From assembly GCA_027576995.1 (NCBI GenBank), contig JANBQC010000791.1:1-10720 (forward strand): DNA of 10,720 nucleotides, in the 5' to 3' direction. Source of the DNA: Dimargaris cristalligena. Lineage: Eukaryota; Kickxellomycota; Dimargaritomycetes; Dimargaritales; Dimargaritaceae. Position numbers and translations under genes: made by a program. The notes beneath the pieces were generated by a model. It searched no databases. It saw only the letters and a program-made list of their open reading frames with translations, and was not told the DNA's origin. Shown here in pieces: positions 1 through 7,613 of this stretch (the first letter of the stretch is position 1; each line of letters begins with the position of its first letter).

Positions 1-112
1 GGGGCATACTTCCGATAAGTGCGAAAAATAGATAAAAAATAAAAGTAGGTAAAAAATGTGGTAAGTTCACCACAGGTGGGCCAACACCTACAGTCATGAA
101 TTGGATATTAAG

Positions 113-144
113 CTGGTATCCTGTAGTAATCTTTACACCACTGT
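113..144 (+). repeat. Diverged dispersed repeat, left copy
   Basis: CTGGTATCCTG (113-123) and TACACCACTGT (134-144) recur in the same order at 9721-9731 and 9747-9757, with GGATA 6-10 bp upstream of the first block in both. Spacing differs by 5 bp. One 11-mer match is expected by chance in a window this size, but two in order this close are not readily so. Confidence 0.4.
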
Positions 145-832
145 GGTCACCAGGACTAAGATTATTTATCTTATCCTTACTTGTCACCTGGGTTAACTAC
201 TCTTAGTCCATCAAGAGTCCTGAGGATAAGCTCCTAATGGTGGATGGGGCTTGGGCTTAGCCAAGTGGGTTACTAGCATTAGGTATAGGTATAGTACTAA
301 CTAATAAAGGCTCTTAATATAAGTATAAGAAAGGGGTATGTGGTGGGTACACTTAATGGTCAGTACAGGAGGGTGAGTATATATAGGGTTTATTAGGGGT
401 AAACTAGGGAGTAATAATAAGCTAAAGAATCTAACCCATTCCAATGGGGTCCAGTTATATATATTTAGGGGGCAACTCTAAAGGGAGGTCCCTGAAGGAG
501 GATGCTACTAAGACTAAGGTATAATAAATAGGCCAATGGGATAGCTGTTAGGGTCTAGAAAACTCTAATGGTAACTGGAAGAGTCTTTGGATTAGCATTT
601 GAGTGATTAGTGCAAAGAGGCAAAGTCTGGAAGAGGAAAGTTTATATAATATAGGGTAATCCCATAGTACCAGGGGTGACCATGGGAAGGTTAATATGGT
701 ACTATAAGGCCTAATGGGGATGGACACTAAGGTGTCTAAATTAGGGCAAATTAGGGTGGATTAGATGGTCCAACATGGAATAAATTAGATTAAAAAGGTT
801 TGATTTAATGGGCCTACTTACATACTCTTTTG

Positions 833-848
833 ATCCCCCTAGGGGGAT
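833..848. repeat. 16-bp perfect palindrome
   Basis: ATCCCCCT at 833-840 is followed directly by its reverse complement AGGGGGAT at 841-848. It lies inside the CpG-free block. No function can be assigned; it could be a protein-binding site or chance in a G/C-run-rich tract. Confidence 0.6.
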
Positions 849-935
849 ATGGTATCCACTTACCTCACAGCCAGGTAGTCAATTATAATACCATTTTACT
901 ATTTTATTTTACTGGGATGCCATTAATGTAAGACC

Positions 936-1264
936 CGAAACTTATACCGAGAATAGATTAAGAGGTCAGCTAAAATAATAAAATAAACCCATATTCACGG
1001 GCAATTTACCGGATAATCGTTTGAAAAATTAGGCGTTTATTTAATTATAATTGTGAGAGTATCTACCAAACCATTGATAAGCAGTGGGGGCAATATTAAC
1101 TGGTACAAAAGACCCCGACAGGTAAAAGGAGGCGTGCAAAATATTTTGAACGACGAAATAAGGTAGCCCTTGGGTATCTTTTACATTGACCAAGTTGAGA
1201 GCTCACTCATTAGGATTTGAATCTATTTGAACGAGGAAGTGTTTAAATGGTGTGGCTCTGATAA
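936..1264. other. AT-rich non-coding interval
   Basis: No gene is seen here. CpGs reappear at 936. The interval would contain the 3' untranslated region of the minus-strand secreted-protein candidate. A canonical AATAAA lies on the minus strand at 1041-1036, about 225 nt beyond its stop, which is far but possible. Confidence 0.4.
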
Positions 1265-1609
1265 CTAGAAAGGTGCAGTAAAAGATTTGCGTAATTGGAC
1301 CATTAAAAGAGCAGGCACAGTCTTAACATCGATGATCTGAATCGGTTCAGTTGACTCGGAGTTGCTTTTTTCGTCTGAGCTGCTATATTCATATTTGTGC
1401 TGTTTAGGGATGGGCACTGGGGATGGAGTCCGTCTATACAAGTGGCCAGATTGTTCAGAGTCGATCAATAGAAATAAGCGACGGCGATGTGCTTGGGAGC
1501 GTTTGGATAACTCAACGGAGTTGCGGGGAATTCCAGGGACCACGGGTACAGCTGTCCCAAGGGTAGCAGCTAGGATAGCAGTGGTAAAAAGGGATCCAAT
1601 GAACTTCAT
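1265..1609 (-). CDS. Putative small secreted protein (114 aa), unknown function
   Basis: The predicted protein starts MKFIGSLFTT and has a classic signal peptide: Lys2, a hydrophobic core to about residue 18, and a likely cleavage after Ala20 (LGTA/VP). A Lys-Arg pair at 36-37 and Arg-Arg-Arg at 42-44 look like Kex2-type processing sites, so the mature chain may begin near residue 38. It contains no cysteine, and residues 75-90 are Ser/Glu-rich. The start codon has A at -3, and TATAAAA lies 151 bp upstream. I recognise no family. The 3' end is uncertain: the stop TAG is also the AG of a TTCTAG acceptor-like site, and with GTTAAG at 1327 as donor a 63-nt intron would give a different tail of 13 residues ending near 1223. 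Small secreted proteins are often lineage-specific. It may be real, but there is no homology support. Confidence 0.45.
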   Translation of the reverse strand: MKFIGSLFTTAILAATLGTAVPVVPGIPRNSVELSKRSQAHRRRLFLLIDSEQSGHLYRRTPSPVPIPKQHKYEYSSSDEKSNSESTEPIQIIDVKTVPALLMVQLRKSFTAPF

Positions 1610-1759
1610 GGTTATAATGTACAGGGAATCTTAAAGTGGCGGGGAATTTAAAATACGACCTAATGAAACAGTGTGGTTGGGAGAGAGTCAAGAATATTTC
1701 AGAATGATGGATGAGGAGCTGGATACGATGTAATAAAACTGGGGAGGGGGCATAGCTAG

Positions 1760-1766
1760 TTTTATA
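1760..1766 (-). promoter_or_regulatory. TATA-box candidate for the secreted-protein gene
   Basis: TATAAAA on the minus strand, preceded by GGGG, lies 151 bp upstream of the ATG at 1609. This spacing implies a 5' leader of about 120 nt. It rests on motif and position only. Confidence 0.35.
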
Positions 1767-1930
1767 CCCCCAAGTAGCCTACTGTGGCCTGACGTTGAGG
1801 CTTTTAATGTCGGGCTTTAGGGATGTGCAAAAAATATCAACCCCGGGATCGCTTTAGTAAATCATTTGCGACATGCCTTACGTAGGGCATTAAAAGCCAT
1901 TCCCTAATTGCGGCACCCATCTCGATACCC

Positions 1931-3236
1931 TCAAATATGATCTGGCCACACCTCACTAAAGCCATTTAAATAGTTTAGTTGTGTGTGGGGTAGATCAGCT
2001 CCTGTGTTGACTGGCGATCCGATTAGCTTTACAGGCAGTTTCGCCCAACTTCGGTATAGTAGAGAATCAGCCTTGATTGAAAACCCCAGATCGACCCAGA
2101 TCACCCACCTAGCTGGAGAAGCCAGTGTCCGGTAAAGGTTAGGCGGATGAGGGGGCAACAAGCACTAAGTCTCGAATTTTTTTACGAGGTATCCGCCCAT
2201 TTGTCTCTCGAAAAGGGGCAACTACGCGAATCCAGTTGAGGTGGTTTCCAATTGCTCTAATCCCACCCCAATTGTTCCCCCGCCCGATCATCCTATCGGT
2301 TGGCGGTCCTCCTCACCAATACTGTGCTGTCGTCCGTTGATGAGCGCCTATTCTTCAAATCGGGCCAATCCCTGGTCTCGAGTGCAAACGGCTCTTTCGA
2401 TGGGCAATCCCACTCTAATAATACCGGTATTTATCGTGGTTAATCTCTCTAATGGCGTACAAGAGTCCTCGGAACAGGCTTCCTATCTAATACAGCGACA
2501 GGAGTCGCCTCGACTTGGACTTTAGCAAAAGGGAACACAAGGGGTGACCTCAAAATATGGGCGCTTAGACTTGGGATATTATCTAGGAGGTGACAATGTC
2601 TAGTGTCGTCCGATTTGCCATGGCTGTATGTCAACGGCTGGTATCGCATCCCATCTATAAGTAACCCACCGGTTCCACGATTAGATTGCTTTTGCCCAGC
2701 CACCGTCGACTGTGACAGTTTGTATTTTTGCCATTACTGCAATTAATAGCTTGTAATTTATTTTAATGTCGGTGTATTTCCAATGTATGTATGTGATAGT
2801 GTTGCTCTCAATCCTCTATGTATCTATTCTGCGAAGCAATTGGCATTTATATAGTAGCCACATTCCCATATAAAAGACGGCGTAATCCTGGGACGGAAAC
2901 CCGACAGTCGCCTACTTATCGAAGTTCGTATTTTCGCCAGTATTTCCAAGCCCTTCGTCAATCGCAATTACTTGTTTCCTGCGATCCCACCCAGCGTCCA
3001 CCATGAGTTCCAGTGCCCCCTGAAACCAGACGACCTGCGTCCTCGAGTATAACCAACCCTGTTAAGTTGGGACCCTCTATTGCGGCTTCGAAGTGGTCTG
3101 AGAAGAAAGCCAGGGCCGCTTCATAGCTCCCCAAGTCTGGTAGGTCAAAGGTGGAGTCGCCTGGAACTACATTTACAGCCCGACTGAAGCCCCTTATATA
3201 GAAAACACCCTTGGCTTCATTTGAGCTGCACTCGAG
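1931..3236 (-). pseudogene. Decayed protein gene of unknown family (possibly repeat-derived)
   Basis: Read on the minus strand, this tract gives protein-like segments in shifting frames. From 3236 to 2961 about 92 codons are open without a start (it includes VFYIRGFSRAVNVVPGDSTF). From about 2977 to 2600 another frame runs with stops at 2914, 2818, 2683 and 2602. A third frame covers about 2600-2300, with three stops within 21 nt at 2451, 2442 and 2433. A fourth is open from about 2313 to 2117 after a TGA. The last, from 2161 to 1931, ends in a stop. Many stops could be single C-to-T changes from CAG, CAA, CGA or TGG. There is no intact start, and no splice pattern rescues the frames. CpGs are present, unlike in the 24-935 block. 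I recognise no domain; a retroelement gag-like protein or a lost cellular gene are both possible. Confidence 0.45.
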
Positions 3237-3375
3237 TTAATGGCATTGTATGTGATGGCCATTGAGGCGCTTAATTTGCGCAGGCATCCCCCAGGCGTGG
3301 AAGATATCCCAACTGAAACTCCCGTTAATATCATACCCCACCAATACACCTATTATTTACTGTTATTTGATAGTG

Positions 3376-3385
3376 TTTTTTTTTT
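3376..3385 (+). promoter_or_regulatory. Poly(dT) tract in the AP endonuclease promoter
   Basis: A run of ten T lies 70 bp before the first in-frame ATG (3455) and about 170 bp before the favoured one (3554). Such tracts exclude nucleosomes at many fungal promoters. A TATATA-like sequence sits near 3194, but within the decayed gene. Confidence 0.35.
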
Positions 3386-3553
3386 CGTATATTATTATTG
3401 TATCAGCCACTAGACTCCGCTTCTGCTTGACCAATTTTACGGGATTCCCTCTTCATGAATCGAGCAGCACCAACGATAAACCGTATATCTTCCCTCGTTT
3501 TGCATAGTTGCCATTTACCTCCCACCTTTGGGCAATCTCTACGCTTTTTCACC

Positions 3554-4805
3554 ATGGCCACTACTAGAAAGCGAAAGGCCACGGCCCTGTCCACTTCGAC
3601 GCCTGCCAAATCGTCGAAATCCACCGAACCCGAGAGCCAGCCCAGTGGATCGGATTCCGAAAAAGGCCTCTGTCCCAACAACCGGGTCATGCCCACGAGC
3701 TATGCGTACCCCACCACCCCCGCCGACCAATGGAAAATCGTGACGTTCAATGTTAACTCCTTGCCCGCCTCAACCAAGAAGGGATTCAAGGAATATGTCA
3801 AGGCCGAGGACCCCACTATCATTTGCGTTCAAGAGACCAAGGTCAACCAGCCCATGGCCTTCCTGCTTGACCGGAAAACCTATCCCTCACAGTATTGGAG
3901 TACTCCGTCCAACGGAAAGAAAGGCTATGGTAAGTAACCGGGTGTATATTGACAACTCAAGTGGACAATCATTTTATACCGCGCGGGTGGAGGGGGCGGC
4001 GGGATAGGATTCTGACTGACTCCAAATGGAGCAATGCGTTGTGAGATAGCCACAGATGACATTGCACCTTCATGGCCAGCCCGATATTAAACATTCTCGA
4101 ATCCCGGTTTCCTCAATTAATATAAACACTATTGACCTACCCCCTTTCTCGCTTAACACTCTAGCGGGCACGGCAATTTTCTCTAAGGTCAAACCTCTAT
4201 CGGTGAGCTACGGCCTCAAGCCTACCAAACTTGATGAAGAAGGACGAGCCATCACCCTCGAGTTCGACGATTTCTTCCTAGTCGCCTGCTACGTCCCCAA
4301 CGCCGGCGATAAGCTGGTTCGCCTGGACTTCCGGCAGGAGTGGGACCGGGCAATGAACGAGTACCTGACCAAACTAGAGGAAACGAAGCCGATTGTCTGG
4401 ACCGGGGATCTGAACGTCGCCCACCAGCGCTGGGATTTATCGCGACCCGATACCAACGAACGGAGCGCGGGATTTACCATCGAAGAACGCAACGGGTTCA
4501 GCGCCATCCTCAACGCCGATCCGCCGCGCATCGATACGTTCCGCCATTTATATCCGGAGGAGAAATCGGCCAAGTCTTTCACCTTCTTTTCCTACCGGTT
4601 TCAGTGCCGGGAGAAACGGCTGGGGTGGCGCCTGGACTATTTTGTCGTGAGCCAGCAGCTGCTGCCCCAGGTTGTGGATGTAACCGTGCGCTCAGAGTGC
4701 TACGGGGCCAGTGACCATGTTCCGGTGGTGATGTGGCTCAAGCGACCCGTGACGGCCCCGCTTGAATCCCCAGATGATTCAACTTCACCTCAGGATTCGG
4801 AGTAG
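3554..4805 (+). CDS. APE1: AP endonuclease, exonuclease III/APE1 family (two exons)
   Basis: The family cleaves DNA 5' to abasic sites in base excision repair. Exons 3554-3929 and 4165-4805 join in phase 1 and give 338 residues. The junction restores the family motif KGYAGTAIFSK. APE1-type active-site residues are all visible: Asn66 (FNVN), Glu94 (CVQET), Tyr168 (YVPNAG), Asp207 and Asn209 (GDLNVAH), Asp283 (WRLDYF), and Asp309-His310 (SDH). Residues 1-55 are a basic, Ser/Thr-rich tail with TRKRK at 4-8, a likely nuclear signal. The catalytic domain runs from about 60 to 319, and there is no C-terminal GRF zinc finger, so the layout is nearer animal APE1 than yeast Apn2. The start at 3554 has a strong context (ACCATGG). 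An in-frame ATG at 3455 in a weak context would add 33 residues with three Arg and no acidic residue, resembling a mitochondrial presequence. The gene converges on BOLA3, 529 bp away. Confidence 0.93.
3930..4164 (+). other. Spliceosomal intron in the AP endonuclease gene
   Basis: The donor is GTAAGT right after the Tyr-Gly codons. The acceptor CTCTAG follows a pyrimidine-rich stretch (CCCCCTTTCTC) and a CTTAAC branch-like motif. Length is 235 nt, phase 1. Retention would stop translation at once, at TAA 3935-3937. Confidence 0.9.
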
Positions 4806-5334
4806 CGGAGCTGATCCCGATGTTAGTTTTAATGTTGGCCAAGTTTCAAAATAGTACGGTTGTTTTTCTGATGTTGCAGCACACAGGTTGAGAGGGGATT
4901 GGCCTTAACTATAAACAAAGGCCGCCGGTTTTAATTATTGGGGGGTACACTGCTTACAAAAGGGAACTGGGACGCAAAGGGCCACAAACTAAAATAATAA
5001 TAGCTGAAGTAGCATATTAGGTATTCTGGCTAGTATGGCACGTTGGGGGGCTAAATGTCCTTTTGGGCACTGGGTTCCGTTACCATTATGAGAAGCTGCA
5101 ATAATCTGCCTAGCCATTGCATACTCTATATTGGCTGGACCAGATTGAGTCAATGTCTACCCAATAAAAATGTTCCGAGTGACAATATATGGCTGTCCGC
5201 GGTTTAAATAGCGCTGGTAGCTATTGATTAAAAGATATCTATTAAGTGATACATAAGCGTAGTAATCTAATTTTATTATATATAATATTAGTGCTATCAA
5301 CCTTACTTTGAATCGGATATAAACGTAGGCATGA
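4806..5334. other. Convergent intergenic region with 3' ends of both genes
   Basis: No gene is seen. It must hold the 3' ends of the AP endonuclease (+) and BOLA3 (-) transcripts. A/T-rich AATAAT-type runs near 4990-5001 could serve the plus-strand transcript. An open stretch on the minus strand here is partly BOLA3 exon 2 read in the wrong frame and partly A/T-rich filler. Confidence 0.5.
5272..5277 (-). terminator. Polyadenylation signal for BOLA3
   Basis: Canonical AATAAA on the minus strand, about 58 nt after the BOLA3 stop codon, in an A/T-rich stretch. Confidence 0.5.
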
Positions 5335-5931
5335 TTAGGCCTTGGTTGGCTTTGGCGCCGATGTTTCCAGCTGGAGCCCGTGCATACCGGATATTTCATC
5401 CTTTAATATTTCGTTGACCTTGCGATGCTGACGAACCAAGTTAAGGCCCTGGAATTTCGGCGAACATACGGAGATTCGGTACATGGAGCCACAGCCACCT
5501 GGGTTTAGGAACGGGGAGGGAGGGGGGGTTACAGATAGGGCAAGTTAGGGGTTAATGTCCATTAAAACTGGATTCTGGGGACTAACCCTTTGGGCCAAAC
5601 GATAGTTATATCGATAATCCGCTGGGATCAATAGCACCGGCCCCAATTAATGCCAAAGACCATGGCTAATAATGAAGATAGCCACAGTTTGGCCATGAGT
5701 AGTATGCCAGAACAGTAGATATACGCACTAGTTTAGGGTAAATTAATGGGAAGACTCAGGCCGCTTACCTGAAATGTCAGCCACGGTTAGGGTGGTGGGT
5801 TCTAGTGCCTGTGTCAGCTTTTCGTAAATCTGACGCTCACCCTGGTTGGCGAAGGTGGGAGTCGAGTAAAAGCGAAGCGCGGTGGTAAGGCGGGTGCCCG
5901 CCCAAAGGGTCTGGCTAAAGCGGAACGACAT
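5335..5931 (-). CDS. BOL3: BolA-like protein 3, mitochondrial Fe-S factor (two exons)
   Basis: Exon 1 (5931-5769) and exon 2 (5498-5335) join in phase 1 to encode 108 residues, close to human BOLA3 (107). BOLA3 works in the mitochondrial matrix, with a monothiol glutaredoxin and NFU1, in delivering [4Fe-4S] clusters to proteins such as lipoate synthase. The N-terminus is a presequence (Arg4, Arg14, Arg20, no acidic residue to 31) with RFYS at 20-23, fitting the R-X-Y/S matrix peptidase site. The BolA fold starts near residue 31. The junction restores DISGGCGSMYRI, with the subfamily cysteine at 57; His79 is in VRQHRKVNEIL and His94 in MHGLQLE, so both presumed cluster ligands of this subfamily (Cys57, His94) are kept. 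The gene is easily missed because each exon is under 60 codons. It is divergent from the mitochondrial TrpRS gene. Confidence 0.93.
5499..5768 (-). other. Spliceosomal intron in BOLA3
   Basis: Donor GTAAGC (exon end TTTCAG) and acceptor AACCCAG on the minus strand, 270 nt, phase 1. A long C/T tract precedes the acceptor, with CATTAAC and CCTAAC as branch-point candidates. Retention would add a few residues and stop at 5745-5743. Confidence 0.88.
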
Positions 5932-6386
5932 GGGGACACTACAAGGAAGAGCGGGGATGAAAGGAAGGGAAAAACGCTAATATTAAGCAAGCAATGCAAA
6001 GACTAAAAAGAAATGGAGAAAGAGAGTGGCAGCTGAATCGGTTGAAAAATCAAGATTCCTTGGAGGTGGTAGAGATAGAGATACCTTTGGGCCACTAGGA
6101 GCCACCCAACCCAGTGTATAGCCCAAGGCCACTCGCCTTAAACAGTCCTCGAAAGGCATACGAGCTAAACCTAAATAATAGGGGAGCTTCGAAGCTCATG
6201 GGGAAGTAGCGCTCTCTCTACTACCTGGGACCGTTGACCGATTTCCTTACCTTCTGGCTGTCTAAATAGGGAAACCCGCCTAAGTCGACTCTACCCCCCC
6301 TCTGCTATCCCCTGCTTCGAACCCCCAGCCCACATACGCCTAACTCATTAGGAGGCCCTGATCCTTCTCCGTCGATTCAATCAGCC
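5932..6386. promoter_or_regulatory. Bidirectional promoter region, BOLA3 and mitochondrial TrpRS
   Basis: The 455 bp between two divergent start codons hold no other gene, so both promoters must lie here. On the BOLA3 side the leader is pyrimidine-rich up to the ATG. A 14-bp perfect palindrome sits at 6184-6197. No clear TATA box was found for either gene. Confidence 0.55.
6184..6197. promoter_or_regulatory. 14-bp palindrome in the shared promoter
   Basis: GAGCTTCGAAGCTC is its own reverse complement and is centred on TTCGAA, about 190 bp before the TrpRS start and 255 bp before the BOLA3 start. A dimeric transcription factor site is possible; no specific factor can be named. Confidence 0.4.
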
Positions 6387-7613
6387 ATGTGGGGTCAGGC
6401 TCGAATCCTTATTCCTAGGCCCGGCCAGGTGTTCCAAACTCCTTCCACCCGGTGTATTACCTTCGGCTCCCCCGCCTCCCGCCGCTGGACCTCGTCAACT
6501 CAAGCGGGACCCGAGGGGAAACCCCTCACCACTCTACCGTCGCTGGAAGACCCCGCCGCTCGCATTTTCTCGGGCATCCAACCCACAGGCTCCTTGCATT
6601 TGGGCAACTACCTCGGGTCGATCCGCAATTGGCTGAATCTCCAACAGGCCGCCACCGCCGCCCAGCTGGACTCCGTCCAGGCGCAACGAAAGCTGATCTT
6701 CTCCATTGTCGATTTCCACGCCCTGACCCAGCCCCAGGATCCTACCCAGCTCCGGTCCGACATTCGACAAATGGCGGCCACGATCCTGGCCAGCGGCCTG
6801 GACCCCGAGCGCTGCATTCTCTTCCGCCAGTCCCATGTGGCGGAACACACGCAGCTGGCCTGGCCCCTCCAGTGCCTGACCCCCATGGGCTGGCTCAACC
6901 GCATGACCCAGTGGAAGTCCAAACTGCAGACCAAGCGGGGTTTGACCGACCGCCAGCTCCAGAACTTCGACATTGCCCAGTCCGGCCTCTGCCAGGGTCT
7001 ATTTGCCTACCCGGTGTTGCAGGCCGCCGACATTTTACTCTACCGCGCCAATTTGGTACCCGTCGGCGAAGATCAGCTGCAACACATTGAGCTAGCGCGG
7101 GATATCGCTGCCTTGGCCAACAAGACTGTACAGCAGATGTTTTTTCCCCTGCCGCGGGCGGTACTCACCCCCACGAAACGGCTCATGTCGCTGCGGGACC
7201 CCGCCCGCAAGATGTCCAAGTCGGACCCCCAGCCGCTGAGCCGGATCAGTTTAACCGATACCCCCGAAGAGATCCACGCGAAAATCCGACGGGCCGTCAC
7301 CGACTCGATATCCCAACCCACGTTTGATCCCGAACTGCGACCAGGGGTGAGCAACCTGCTCGAAATCTATAGCGGCATGACTGACCTAAGTGTGGCCGAA
7401 ATTACCCAATTGCACGCCCAGAGCAACACCCAGCAGTTTAAGGAGGCCCTGGCCGAAGTCGTAGTCGCTAAAATTAACCCCATTCGGACGGAATTAGTCC
7501 GGCTGCAGACTGACCCGGAATACCTGGACTCCGTCCTAGCCCAAGGTGCTGATCGGGCCCGGGAGATCGCTTCCGTCAACTATCGCCAGTTCGGTGAGTT
7601 GATGGGCTTATAA
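6387..7613 (+). CDS. MSW1: Tryptophanyl-tRNA synthetase, mitochondrial
   Basis: This class I enzyme charges mitochondrial tRNA(Trp) with tryptophan using ATP. The 408-residue intronless frame has a presequence to about residue 40 (Arg6, Arg11, Arg22, Arg32, Arg33, no acidic residue), with RRWTSS at 32-37 as a possible peptidase site. The catalytic core starts at IFSGIQPTGSLHLGN (60-74), where HLGN is the HIGH-motif form of TrpRS. QAADILLY at 212-219 and VGEDQLQHIELARD at 226-239 are family signatures, and KMSKS lies at 275-279. The C-terminal helical anticodon region follows to 408. The body resembles bacterial and mitochondrial TrpRS (human WARS2, yeast Msw1), and length minus the presequence fits. 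The ATG has GCC before it. Coding sequence is clearly more GC-rich than its flanks. It shares an upstream region with BOLA3. Confidence 0.95.
   Translation: MWGQARILIPRPGQVFQTPSTRCITFGSPASRRWTSSTQAGPEGKPLTTLPSLEDPAARIFSGIQPTGSLHLGNYLGSIRNWLNLQQAATAAQLDSVQAQRKLIFSIVDFHALTQPQDPTQLRSDIRQMAATILASGLDPERCILFRQSHVAEHTQLAWPLQCLTPMGWLNRMTQWKSKLQTKRGLTDRQLQNFDIAQSGLCQGLFAYPVLQAADILLYRANLVPVGEDQLQHIELARDIAALANKTVQQMFFPLPRAVLTPTKRLMSLRDPARKMSKSDPQPLSRISLTDTPEEIHAKIRRAVTDSISQPTFDPELRPGVSNLLEIYSGMTDLSVAEITQLHAQSNTQQFKEALAEVVVAKINPIRTELVRLQTDPEYLDSVLAQGADRAREIASVNYRQFGELMGL

Larger units (their letters stand above)
24..935. other. CpG-free, G-skewed non-coding block
   Basis: I find no CpG dinucleotide between the ones at 22-23 and 936-937, where base composition would predict roughly 30. 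The + strand is also C-poor: in 301-780 I count about 137 G against 55 C. There is no long reading frame and no recognisable gene. Loss of CpG is what long-term cytosine methylation and deamination leave behind in silenced repeats, so an old repeat is the simplest reading. The one-sided loss of C is not explained by that alone. No element ends, target duplications or coding relics were recognised. Confidence 0.7.

Noticed and set aside
1994..2011. VNTGAD reading on the minus strand, similar to the DTGA motif of retroviral-type proteases
   Set aside because: The catalytic Asp position is Asn, and the surrounding residues do not show the usual hydrophobic flaps. One short match in a decayed frame is not enough.
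2241..2525. 94-codon plus-strand ORF
   Set aside because: Ser/Pro-rich shadow opposite better protein-like minus-strand frames; no domain, and an ATG without supporting context.
3262..3507. 81-codon plus-strand ORF before the AP endonuclease
   Set aside because: It covers the promoter poly(dT) and overlaps the true gene start in another frame. The product is a low-complexity hydrophobic string from T-rich DNA.
5157..5399. 80-codon minus-strand ORF
   Set aside because: Its first part is BOLA3 exon 2 read out of frame, and the rest is A/T-rich 3' flank.
6312..6330. tRNA-like T-loop (TTCGAAC) with flanking C runs
   Set aside because: The base before the loop is C facing C, so the T stem cannot form, and no acceptor, D or anticodon arms are present. 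It is in the TrpRS leader.
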